This document shows positions 52,144 to 60,062 of a stretch of 64,000 nucleotides of DNA, in pieces. The stretch covers positions 1 through 64,000 of the forward strand of contig CAZJLP010000006.1 of the NCBI GenBank assembly GCA_964546955.1. Reading direction: 5' to 3'. Below the pieces are notes generated by a model, which had not been told where the DNA came from, ran no database searches, and was given only the letters and a program-made list of their open reading frames with translations. Numbering within the stretch: the first letter of the stretch is position 1; every line of letters begins with the position of its first letter. Source of the DNA: CAZJLP01 sp964546955. GTDB taxonomy: Bacteria; Verrucomicrobiota; Verrucomicrobiia; Opitutales; Opitutaceae. Both the position numbers and the translations under genes were made by a program.

Positions 52144-53145
52144 TTGAGCAGCTCTCGAAAAACGCCGAACCACACCAAAGGTCTGCTTCATCCGCGCAAC
52201 CTCCACCGGGCGCCGTACGATTTCTCCCAACTGGTCGAACGCACGCCCGAACTTGGCTCGTTTGTGGTGCCCCACCCCGGGGGCGGGATAACAATCGATT
52301 TCGCCGACCCCCTGGCCGTAAAATCGCTCAATCGCGCCTTGCTGCGACTCCACTATGGCCTGGATCATTGGGATCTTCCCGCGGGCTACCTTTGCCCGCC
52401 GATTCCCAGCCGCGCCGATTACCTTCATCACGTCGCCGACCTTCTTGCCAGTGACCGCAACGGCGTGATTCCGCGCGGACGGGAGATCCGCGTGCTTGAT
52501 ATCGGCATGGGAGCAAATGCCATCTACCTTCTGCTCGGCCCGCCAACGTACGGTTGGAGCATGGTCGGAACAGAGGTCGATCGCGGGTCGCTCGAATGGG
52601 CCCGTCAACTGATCGCCGCGAACCCCGGCCTGGCCGCCTCGATCGAATGCCGGCTGCAGCCGGACCGCGATGCGATTTTCGAAAATGTCACGAAGCCGGG
52701 CGAAACTTTCGCTCTCGCTATCTGCAATCCGCCCTTCCACGCCTCGCCGGAGGAAGCGGCCGCCGGCACGGAGCGCAAATTAAAGAACCTGAGCCGCAAC
52801 CGCGGCGCGGCCTCGCCCCCCGGCGCGAAAACCGCCTTCCGCAATTTCGGAGGACGCGCCAATGAGCTCTGGTGTCCGGGCGGGGAAAGCGCCTTCATCC
52901 GGCGGCTGATCGAGGAAAGCACTGCCCGCCCCCTGCTCTGCACCTGGTTCACGACGCTGGTCTCCAAACAAAGCTCTCTGCCTGCGATCGAGCGCCACCT
53001 CGCGCGGTCGCGGGCGGTCGCGACCCGAACGATCCCTCTCTTCGCCGGCCAAAAACAAAGCCGCATCGTCGCCTGGTCCTTTCAGTCGGATGAGGAACGA
53101 AGCCTGCGCCCTCCGCCCTCGGCATCGTCGGACCTGGACTCCTAA
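52144..53145 (+). CDS. rlmF: 23S rRNA (adenine1618-N6)-methyltransferase
   Basis: The protein has 333 residues from a TTG at 52144. RlmF features are present throughout: LHPRNLHRAPYDFSQL, FADPLAVKSLNRALL, WDLPAGYLCPPIPSRADY, the SAM-binding motif VLDIGMGANAIYLL and the catalytic CNPPFHAS. Also present are NFGGRANELWCPGGE and TWFTTLVSK. It methylates N6 of A1618 in 23S rRNA. Monocistronic. Confidence 0.93.
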   Translation: MSSSRKTPNHTKGLLHPRNLHRAPYDFSQLVERTPELGSFVVPHPGGGITIDFADPLAVKSLNRALLRLHYGLDHWDLPAGYLCPPIPSRADYLHHVADLLASDRNGVIPRGREIRVLDIGMGANAIYLLLGPPTYGWSMVGTEVDRGSLEWARQLIAANPGLAASIECRLQPDRDAIFENVTKPGETFALAICNPPFHASPEEAAAGTERKLKNLSRNRGAASPPGAKTAFRNFGGRANELWCPGGESAFIRRLIEESTARPLLCTWFTTLVSKQSSLPAIERHLARSRAVATRTIPLFAGQKQSRIVAWSFQSDEERSLRPPPSASSDLDS

Positions 53146-53172
53146 GGGAGGCGGCGTACACTGTGCGGGCGA

Positions 53173-53574
53173 ATGAAGAAAAAGCCCAAGACGTCCGCCG
53201 TAAAGAAACCAAAGACCGGCCCGCACAAGGAGTACTTTCGGGATGGAAAAGTCTCCAGCGCCGGCCACTACCGCGACGGAAAAAAGGACGGAGCCTGGCG
53301 GTACTTCTACCTGCGCAGCGGCCGCACCAAAGCAGCGGGACGATTCGCGAACAACAAACTCTCGGGACCCTGGAAATGGTTCCGCGAAAACGGCGCCCTC
53401 CTCCAAGTCGGTCAGTTCGAAGATGGAAAACAGGTGGGCCTGTGGAAACGCTACCATCCCAACGGCGCGTTGTATGACATGGGCAAATACGCCAGGGGAA
53501 AGAAGGCCGGGTTGTGGATGACCTTTGACGACAAGGGCAGGCTTGTCCGAAAAATCGAAAAGCACGGGAAATGA
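53173..53574 (+). CDS. MORN-repeat protein
   Basis: The 133 residues hold about four to five MORN_2-type repeats after a Lys-rich N-terminus: GPHKEYFRDGKVSSAGHYRDGKKDG-like units recurring as KDGAWRYFY, LSGPWKWFRENGALLQVGQF, QVGLWKRYHPNGALYDMG and KAGLWMTFDDKGRL. Similar short proteins are sometimes called YwqK-type antitoxins, but no toxin gene is adjacent, so that name should not be used here. It starts 27 bases after rlmF and may be co-transcribed. Confidence 0.82.
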   Translation: MKKKPKTSAVKKPKTGPHKEYFRDGKVSSAGHYRDGKKDGAWRYFYLRSGRTKAAGRFANNKLSGPWKWFRENGALLQVGQFEDGKQVGLWKRYHPNGALYDMGKYARGKKAGLWMTFDDKGRLVRKIEKHGK

Positions 53575-53702
53575 CGCTCACGCCACGGTAGGACGGGGCC
53601 TCCGGACCCGCGGCCGTACACAACCATCAGCGGAAGAAGCCGGGGGCTGCCCAACTCGCTGGAAAGTTGCCTAAGGACGCGGCGGCGTGGGGCATTCCTC
53701 GA

Positions 53703-54065
53703 TCACCGAACGTGCGCTCGCGGCACTTCCGTCTTTTGCGTCATCGCCACGACGCCGACTTCGAGGGCGCCGACGATCAAATGGGGTGCCCACGTGCGGT
53801 CGGCGAACCCGAAAATCCACGGCGAAAGGGCCAAGGCCAATCCGCTCACCACATCCAGACCCAGGTGGGCGCGAAAGGGCAGAATCTTGAACACGCTCAA
53901 TTCGTACCGTGTGATCAGACTGTAGACGAGCGAACCGATGCCGAGCGCAACGGGCACTTGGCCCTCGGCGGAGCTGCGGTCGAGATTGAATATCGTTGGG
54001 GCGAGGATGAGCGCGAGGCTCACCGTGTAGTCGAGTATTCCGTGAGTGCGCGATGAAATAGCCAT
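53703..54065 (-). CDS. SPW-repeat-type membrane protein
   Basis: The protein has 120 residues and four predicted membrane helices. The SPW signature is LALALSPWIFGFADRTWAPHLIVGALEVGVVAM near the C-terminus, and the first half (HGILDYTVSLALILAPTIFNLD) is a degenerate copy with APTIF at the SPW position. The function of the family is unknown. Monocistronic. Confidence 0.8.
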   Translation of the reverse strand: MAISSRTHGILDYTVSLALILAPTIFNLDRSSAEGQVPVALGIGSLVYSLITRYELSVFKILPFRAHLGLDVVSGLALALSPWIFGFADRTWAPHLIVGALEVGVVAMTQKTEVPRAHVR

Positions 54066-54182
54066 AGTCCCCTACGGTATCCCATTGGAAACTACATGCC
54101 ATGGGGGAACGGCCCGAACGAAATCGCCGCCAAATCTCCGCCGCCCGCTCGATCTTTCCTGACGCCCGCCGCGGGTGCTCCG

Positions 54183-54284
54183 CTAACTTCCCTGCTTTTT
54201 GGCGCGTTTGGCCGCCTTTTTCTCCTTAGCGGTCTGCTGCGGGGCCTTGCGGGTCTGCTTTTTAGCGTTTTGTGATTTTGACAT
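54183..54284 (-). CDS. Very small basic protein, 33 aa
   Basis: An ATG at 54282-54284 opens 33 codons ending in TAG at 54183-54185. The product starts MSKSQNAKKQTRKAP and continues with KEKKAAKRAKKQG: nearly half the residues are Lys or Arg. This composition suggests nucleic-acid binding. The codons read smoothly and the frame is isolated from larger genes, in the gap between rpoZ and the SPW gene. Confidence 0.55.
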   Translation of the reverse strand: MSKSQNAKKQTRKAPQQTAKEKKAAKRAKKQGS

Positions 54285-54336
54285 GAAACTATGAGGGGAC
54301 GGGCGCGAGACACCGCCGCCCGCAATTGACCGAGGC

Positions 54337-54585
54337 TTAGTAGCGCACGGGCGCCGAACTCACGCGCACCGGAGCGCGTTCGCGCTCGGGCACCGCGAGT
54401 TCATAGCTGATCCGGCCTTCGGTGATCTCGCGCAGCGCGATATCCTCGAGCGAAAGTTTTTCCAGCGATTCCACCATCGCCCGGCTTCCTCGCTTCAGCT
54501 GCTTCACACGCGATGAAACGAGATTCACCAGGATGTTGGGGTCATCGACCACTTTGAGCGCTGCGTATAGATAATCGTCTCGCAT
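54337..54585 (-). CDS. rpoZ: RNA polymerase omega subunit
   Basis: The protein has 82 residues. It begins MRDDYLYAALKVVDDPNILV and contains the omega core LVSSRVKQLKRGSRAMVE, matching the R-x-x-Q-L-x-x-G motif, followed by KLSLEDIALREITEGRISYE, which matches the conserved I-A-x-x-E-I-x-x-G-K/R-I pattern. It aids assembly and stability of RNA polymerase. The N-terminus lacks the usual longer MARVT segment seen in proteobacterial omega. Confidence 0.9.
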   Translation of the reverse strand: MRDDYLYAALKVVDDPNILVNLVSSRVKQLKRGSRAMVESLEKLSLEDIALREITEGRISYELAVPERERAPVRVSSAPVRY

Positions 54586-54802
54586 GAGTTAAGAGATTGG
54601 GCTGACGTGATGCAAAGCAAGGGTAGCCAACAACCTGGTTCTTGGCTGGACCGGCATACTAAAACGCGAAAAACAAAACAGCGAGGTATATCGCGGCCCC
54701 CCGGCCGGAGGCTCGGCAACTCGTTTGCGGGGTAACGCTGACAGCCGAATTTTCTGCCGACCACACCAGGGGGGGCGGGAAGTCGGCGCCAGCCGGCCTC
54801 GC

Positions 54803-55849
54803 CTATTGCGCCTTCCCTCGCGCCCAAGCAAGGCCGTCGGCACCCGGGCCCACGTCGATCAGCTTCCTCACCGTCCAAGTCTTCACATCGATCGCCGCGA
54901 TTTGCTTGCTCGAATCGCACGAGACATACGCGACTGCTTCATCGGGCCGCAGCAATACCGCCTGCGGAGCTTTGGGCACCTCCAACGTCTTCACCACTTT
55001 CCGCGCGCCGAAATCGATCAGTCCGACCTGATTGATCCCGGGGAACACGACCAACAGCCATTTTCCATCCCGGGTGAATGCTGTGCCGTAGGCCACGCCC
55101 GGAAGCGGAATCGACGAGGCTACTTCATTCGTCCGGGCATCGATCACCGCGAGCCGGAACGCCGTTTGGTCCGCTGTGATGACCCACCGATCGTCGGGCG
55201 AGACCGAAACCCGTTGAACGCGAGGAGCGACATCGACGACCTTAATGAGTTTATCCGCTTCGAGATCGAGCACGGAAATAGAACCGGAACCGAAGTTCGC
55301 CGTGTAACCGCGCCGTCCATCGTGCGATATCGCCAGCATGTGCGATTCCGGCTTCCCAGTGGCGATCGAACGAATGACCTTGAGAGTGCCCGGATCGACC
55401 ACCGACACCGTTTGTTCAATTTCGGTCGTCACATACAGCAACCCATTCTTCGGATGGAACAACGCGCAATGCGGTCGAACCCCTTTGCCAAAATCCACCG
55501 TGCCGACGATCTCCCTTTTTTCCAGATCCATCACGCGAATGATTTGGCCATCCGTGCCGGCACGCCCCACGCCGGCATTGCCGAAGATGGGTACGTAAGC
55601 CAACCTGCCATCCGGCGAGGCAATCACCTCATGGCCCGTCACACCGTCTTCTCCGATCACCGCGATCTCCTTTTCGGCGACGGGATCCACGAGTGAAAGA
55701 TTTCGACTGCCCTTGTTGGCGACAAGAAGCAATCCGTCGCTCGCCCCGCATAGAGGAGCGGTCGCCACCGCACAGAAAAAAGCCAACGCCGCAATACGCC
55801 GCGCGGCAGGAGCAACCGCAAACAAGCACCGAACGGGGGTAAGGAGCAT
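54803..55849 (-). CDS. Secreted YVTN-family beta-propeller protein
   Basis: The ATG at 55847-55849 places a signal peptide (AALAFFCAVATAPLCGA) near the N-terminus, giving 348 residues; the open frame extends upstream to 55990. About seven repeats of the YVTN type run to the end (LLLVANKGSRNLSLVDPV, LAYVPIFGNAGVG, LLYVTTEIEQTVSVVDPG, RGYTANFGSGSISVLDL, AVAYVSCDSSKQIAAID). Such propellers are extracytoplasmic and of diverse, mostly unknown, function. No catalytic residues are visible. Confidence 0.82.
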   Translation of the reverse strand: MLLTPVRCLFAVAPAARRIAALAFFCAVATAPLCGASDGLLLVANKGSRNLSLVDPVAEKEIAVIGEDGVTGHEVIASPDGRLAYVPIFGNAGVGRAGTDGQIIRVMDLEKREIVGTVDFGKGVRPHCALFHPKNGLLYVTTEIEQTVSVVDPGTLKVIRSIATGKPESHMLAISHDGRRGYTANFGSGSISVLDLEADKLIKVVDVAPRVQRVSVSPDDRWVITADQTAFRLAVIDARTNEVASSIPLPGVAYGTAFTRDGKWLLVVFPGINQVGLIDFGARKVVKTLEVPKAPQAVLLRPDEAVAYVSCDSSKQIAAIDVKTWTVRKLIDVGPGADGLAWARGKAQ

Positions 55850-56002
55850 CCCGCAGCGTCGGCCTAATTGCGCCCGGCGACAAGACCTTAGTCGCCAGTT
55901 CATCGCAGGCAGCAAACCCGGTTCCGGGCATTGCCGGAGGGTTTGCCGATCGACCGGGCACTCGGGCTCAAACACGAGGGCCCTTGTCATAAGTGCGGTT
56001 TT

Positions 56003-56037
56003 CTACTCGCTACTCGCTACCCGCTACTCGCTACTAC
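56003..56037. repeat. Single-arm heptamer repeat, GTAGCGR type
   Basis: Five consecutive 7-base words: CTACTCG, CTACTCG, CTACCCG, CTACTCG, CTACTAC. This is the same word family and the same orientation as the right arm of the element upstream of lipB (33165-33199). No facing arm is found in the nearby sequence. It ends four bases before the start of the macro-domain gene and forms its leader. Confidence 0.85.
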
Positions 56038-56041
56038 AACC

Positions 56042-56506
56042 GTGATTTGCTACACGCATGGCGACGCCACCCAGCCGCTTTGGGGAGAGCCTTCTGTGAT
56101 CGTCCATATCTGCAACGATGTGGGTGGCTGGGGCAAAGGCTTCGTCCTCGCGCTCAGCAAGCGGTGGGACGAGCCCGAACGCGCGTATCGAGAGGCATTT
56201 TCGGGCGGCGGAAACCTGGCCTTGGGCGACGTCCAATTCGTCCGGGTTAGCGCCACTCTCACTGTCGCGAATCTCATTGGCCAGCGAGGGCTTGCGCCTG
56301 ACTCGACAGGCGAGCCGCCGATCCGTTACGAAGCGGTTCGCGCAGGGCTGGAAAAAATCGGTGCGTACGCCAAGGAGCACAGACTCGGGGTCCACATGCC
56401 TCGAATCGGCTGCGGCTTGGCCGGCGGAAAGTGGGAGCTCATCGAACCGATCATCAACGAGACCCTGGTAACCAAGGGGCTTTCCGTGACCGTTTACGAT
56501 TTGTAA
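56042..56506 (+). CDS. Macro-domain (ADP-ribose-binding) protein
   Basis: The GTG at 56042 gives 154 residues. The open frame to 55931 only translates the repeat (LLATRYPLLATTT) and is not used. The macro fold is seen as ICYTHGDATQPLWG, VIVHICNDVGGWGKGFVLALSKRW, LGDVQFVRVSATLTVANLIGQ, and HMPRIGCGLAGGKWELIEPII. The asparagine in HICNDVGGWGKG and the Gly-rich loop IGCGLAGG are positions that contact ADP-ribose in the family. Likely an ADP-ribose deacylase or de-ADP-ribosylating enzyme in the cytosol. Confidence 0.88.
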   Translation: MICYTHGDATQPLWGEPSVIVHICNDVGGWGKGFVLALSKRWDEPERAYREAFSGGGNLALGDVQFVRVSATLTVANLIGQRGLAPDSTGEPPIRYEAVRAGLEKIGAYAKEHRLGVHMPRIGCGLAGGKWELIEPIINETLVTKGLSVTVYDL

Positions 56507-56704
56507 CGGGGAGTCCGAAAAACGGATCTTCTTCCTTGTGAGGAAAGGACCGAGGAGGAACACGTGCAGCAGCCTCGTGGGCTATCACGGTAGGGGCCGC
56601 GCCTGCCGTTCGCTTCGTCCTGCCTCAAGACCCTGCAGAGTCCGTAACCCGATTGTGCAGGGCGAAGGTTTGCCTTTACCGAAACCCACTCCTCAACTCT
56701 TCGC

Positions 56705-59700
56705 ATGCACACCCCCCTGCTGACGGGAACAGCGTGGCGCGCACGGATCGCCGCATTTGTCGTTTTGGTAGCCAATGTCGTTTCGGCGGCAATCGATCCG
56801 GCTCTGCAATTGCAGCTCGGAAACCCAACGGGCGCCACCGCTGACGAGAACGACCACAATCGGTATCTGGTGCAGCGTCCTCAGTACGCACTCGATTTCA
56901 ACGACAACCAAGGCGTCCCCAACTGGGTCAGCTGGAATATCACCACCGCGGACTTCGGCTCGAGCGGCCGCACCAACAATTTTCTCCCGGACCCGGCCTT
57001 TCCCCCCACCTTCTACGCTGTAGTGACAAGCGACTACACCGGCTCGGGTTTCGACCGCGGGCATATGTGCCCTTCCGCCGATCGCACCATCACCCGGACC
57101 GACAACGAGGCGACCTTCCTGATGTCGAACATTCTGCCTCAGGCTCCCGACAACAATCAGGGCGTCTGGGCCAGCTTTGAAACGTACTGTCGAAGCCTCG
57201 CCTCGGCCGGAAACGAAATCCTCGTTCTCAGCGGAGGCAGCATCTACAGCGGATTCCGCATCCCCAGCGGAAAAGCCGCAATCCCCGGCTACACCTGGAA
57301 GATCGCGGTCGTCGTTCCACTCGGCCCCGGCAGTGCGGTGAGTCGCATCGATGCCGCCACCCGCATCATCACGATCAAGGTACCGAACACGGCCGGGGTG
57401 CGTAGCACGCCCTGGCAGAATTTCGTGACCTCCGTCGCCCAGATTGAAGCGGACACGGGTTACACTTTTCTCACGGAACTACCGGCGCCGATTGCCTCCG
57501 TGCTGCGCACCGTCGTCGATAGTCGATCCACCGCGGGCGCCCCCAGCATTGTCACGCATCCGAGCGCCCAAACCGCCGTCGTGGGCGGCAGCGCGACGTT
57601 TCGAGTCACAGCCGCGGGGGACGCCCCCCTCTCCTATCAATGGGTCTTCAACGATGACGACATTCCGGGCGCGACGGGCTCCACTCTGACCCTCGATGCA
57701 CTCCAGGCTTCGCAAGCAGGAACCTATCATGTGGTTGTCAGCAATCCCGCCGGCACGGCCATCAGCAACACGGCTGCGCTGATCGTCAATCCTGCCTCTT
57801 CCAGCACCCTCGCCTGGAATTTTGGTCCTTCAGGAAGTCCGAGCCCACTGCCCACAAGTTCCTTGCCCGATATTTCCGGGGGTCCTCTCACTCAGGGTAA
57901 CAACAACGGCACCACTCCTCTTTTGACCACCACATCCGTCTCGAGTGGATATCCAGGAGTGAGTGGCGCCTTTAATGCGGGTGCCGCCGCGCGCATCGGC
58001 CCGCTGAACCAAGCTGCGGGCGGTTCGGCCTATTTCGAGTTCGCGGTGTCGCCCGCCTCCGGAAAGCGGCTCGTTGTGACCGGCATCGGTTTTGGTGTGC
58101 GCAGCACGGGCACCGGTCCCCAGGCTTACCGTGTTTACACGAATCTCGACGCGTTTGCCGCCCCGGTCGCGGAAGGATCGATTCCTAATAACAGCAACTG
58201 GGCTTTCGCGACCCCTGCCTTCGCCATCGTAACGGGCGAGCCGGGCGCTCCGATCACGTTCCGCATCTACGGCTACAACGGAACAGGGAGTCCAGGTGCC
58301 AACACAGCCAACTGGCGAATCGACGATTTGAAAGTGACCGCCGCGATCGAACCGGAACCGGCGATTGCTCCGACGATCGTTTTATCGCCCGCGGACCAGA
58401 CCGCGGTGGTCGGAGACACGGTCACCTTCACTGTCTCGGCCAGTGGCACTCCTCCGCTCGCCTATGCATGGCGTAAAAACGGTCTGCCCATCGCCGGGAA
58501 CGAGACCGCGACGGCCGCCTCGCTCGTGTTGAGTCAGGTCGCGACCAGCGACGCGGGAAGCTACGACTGCGTGGTATCAAACTCCGCCGGAGCGACGATC
58601 GGCGGTCCCGCGTCCCTCATGGTCAGCCAGGCGGAAGCCCTTCTTTTTATCAGTGGAGTCGGCGCAACGTACGATGGAGCGGCCCACGCCGTCCAAGTCG
58701 CCACGCAGCCCGCCGGCTTGGCGGTCGACGTCACCTACAACGGCAGCCCCACGCCTCCGACCGCCGCCGGTTCGTACGAAGTGGTGGCCACTGTCGTCGA
58801 TGCCGACTACGTCGGAACGGCGAAGGCAGACCTCACCATCGCGAAAGCGACGGCTTCCCTCACGCTCGGCGAGTTGGCACCCTGGTACGACGGAACCGCC
58901 AAAGCCGTTTCGGCCGCGACAAACCCGGCCGGATTGAATGTCCGCATAGCGTATTCCGGTTCGCCCACGCCTCCCAGTTTCCCTGCGGCCTATACCGTCA
59001 CCGCGACAATCGAAGATGCAAACTACGTGGGCAGCGTCGCCGATACGCTGATCATCTCCACCGCTCTCCTAGTCCGCCATGCACCGACCCTCAATGGCGC
59101 CGTCGATGGCTCCCTGCAGGTTACGCTTCCTGAATCCGTCACGCTTAACGGCTCCGCTTGGTTGTCCGGCGACTTGCTCGTCCCCGGCACGCCGAGTGTC
59201 CAATGGCGCCAGCCAGGGCTGGGCGGGATCCGCAATGCCAGTGGAGCCTCCTCCCCGCGGGACCATACCATCACGGTAAACGGCCACGCGGTTCTCCGAC
59301 GAGTGATCCGACGCGTGGATCCCTCCGATCTCCCGGTCGTGGATACGCCTCCCACCTCGCTCGGGACCCGCGACGTCCAGCTCAACTCGCACGAAGACAC
59401 GACGGGCGATTTCGCCACGCTGAGAGACCTTGCCGTCAACGGTTCTGGCTTAGAGTTTGCGATTCCCCCCGGAACTTACGGGTCGTTCACCGTCAATGGG
59501 AATAACACACTGGTGCTCGGCACCGCCGGATTGACGGAGCCAGCCGTCTACAATCTGCGCAGCCTGGCGCTCAACTCGGGTGCAAGGATTCGCATCGTGG
59601 GGCCGGTGGTTGTAACCCTCGCGGAAACCGTGGTCATCAACGGCGCGGGCGGCATCTTCGCGGGCACAGAGTGGCTTCTCGTGAACGTCACCGGTCCCGG

Positions 59701-59851
59701 CGTGACGCTCAATTCACAGGCAACGCTTGAAGGTTTTGTGGTAGTCCCCGCCGGGGTCATCACTCTCAACGGAAGCAGCACGTTGATCGGAGGGCTGGCC
59801 GCGGATCGCCTGATCGTCAATGGCGGAGCGCTGATCCGGAGCAACCCGTAA
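56705..59851 (+). CDS. Secreted DRGH-type DNA/RNA endonuclease fused to Ig-like and MBG-like domains
   Basis: The protein has 1048 residues with a signal peptide (IAAFVVLVANVVSAA). Residues about 25-260 match the non-specific (NUC1) endonuclease fold, with the catalytic DRGHMCPSADR near residues 119-129 and NILPQAPDNNQGVWASFE, whose Asn is the usual metal ligand. Two Ig-like domains follow (about 280-360 and 555-640) around a beta-sandwich, then two MBG-type repeats (YDGAAHAVQVATQPAGL, YDGTAKAVSAATNPAGL). The C-terminal domain of about 260 residues is rich in TLNGxxxLxG repeats, like a beta-helix. It probably cuts extracellular nucleic acid while attached to a surface. Confidence 0.87.
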   Translation: MHTPLLTGTAWRARIAAFVVLVANVVSAAIDPALQLQLGNPTGATADENDHNRYLVQRPQYALDFNDNQGVPNWVSWNITTADFGSSGRTNNFLPDPAFPPTFYAVVTSDYTGSGFDRGHMCPSADRTITRTDNEATFLMSNILPQAPDNNQGVWASFETYCRSLASAGNEILVLSGGSIYSGFRIPSGKAAIPGYTWKIAVVVPLGPGSAVSRIDAATRIITIKVPNTAGVRSTPWQNFVTSVAQIEADTGYTFLTELPAPIASVLRTVVDSRSTAGAPSIVTHPSAQTAVVGGSATFRVTAAGDAPLSYQWVFNDDDIPGATGSTLTLDALQASQAGTYHVVVSNPAGTAISNTAALIVNPASSSTLAWNFGPSGSPSPLPTSSLPDISGGPLTQGNNNGTTPLLTTTSVSSGYPGVSGAFNAGAAARIGPLNQAAGGSAYFEFAVSPASGKRLVVTGIGFGVRSTGTGPQAYRVYTNLDAFAAPVAEGSIPNNSNWAFATPAFAIVTGEPGAPITFRIYGYNGTGSPGANTANWRIDDLKVTAAIEPEPAIAPTIVLSPADQTAVVGDTVTFTVSASGTPPLAYAWRKNGLPIAGNETATAASLVLSQVATSDAGSYDCVVSNSAGATIGGPASLMVSQAEALLFISGVGATYDGAAHAVQVATQPAGLAVDVTYNGSPTPPTAAGSYEVVATVVDADYVGTAKADLTIAKATASLTLGELAPWYDGTAKAVSAATNPAGLNVRIAYSGSPTPPSFPAAYTVTATIEDANYVGSVADTLIISTALLVRHAPTLNGAVDGSLQVTLPESVTLNGSAWLSGDLLVPGTPSVQWRQPGLGGIRNASGASSPRDHTITVNGHAVLRRVIRRVDPSDLPVVDTPPTSLGTRDVQLNSHEDTTGDFATLRDLAVNGSGLEFAIPPGTYGSFTVNGNNTLVLGTAGLTEPAVYNLRSLALNSGARIRIVGPVVVTLAETVVINGAGGIFAGTEWLLVNVTGPGVTLNSQATLEGFVVVPAGVITLNGSSTLIGGLAADRLIVNGGALIRSNP

Positions 59852-59857
59852 GAACTA

Positions 59858-59878
59858 CCAGAGCCCAGAAATCAGAGG
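59858..59878. repeat. Short CAGARRY-type heptamer run
   Basis: Three words, CCAGAGC, CCAGAAA, TCAGAGG, begin seven bases after the nuclease stop codon. They match the word family of the element at 6533-6710. No opposing arm is seen nearby. Position directly after a stop codon is the same as for two of the larger elements. Confidence 0.55.
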
Positions 59879-60062
59879 CCGGCGATAAAGCGCGTGGTTC
59901 TCAACGCGCGCGTCGTCAGAGCTGCGCCACGAACAGGGACCGTCATCGCGCAGTTCGACCGCCGCCATCGGCAAACAACTACCGAGGGGCCTCGTCACCG
60001 CTCCTCCAGCTTCGCAAATACCTCGCCCTGCGCCGGCACTTCGTTACATCGAATTCCCGAGC

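Noticed and set aside
53173..53574. Antitoxin of a toxin-antitoxin pair
   Set aside because: MORN_2 proteins are often labelled YwqK antitoxins, but no toxin-like gene is adjacent.
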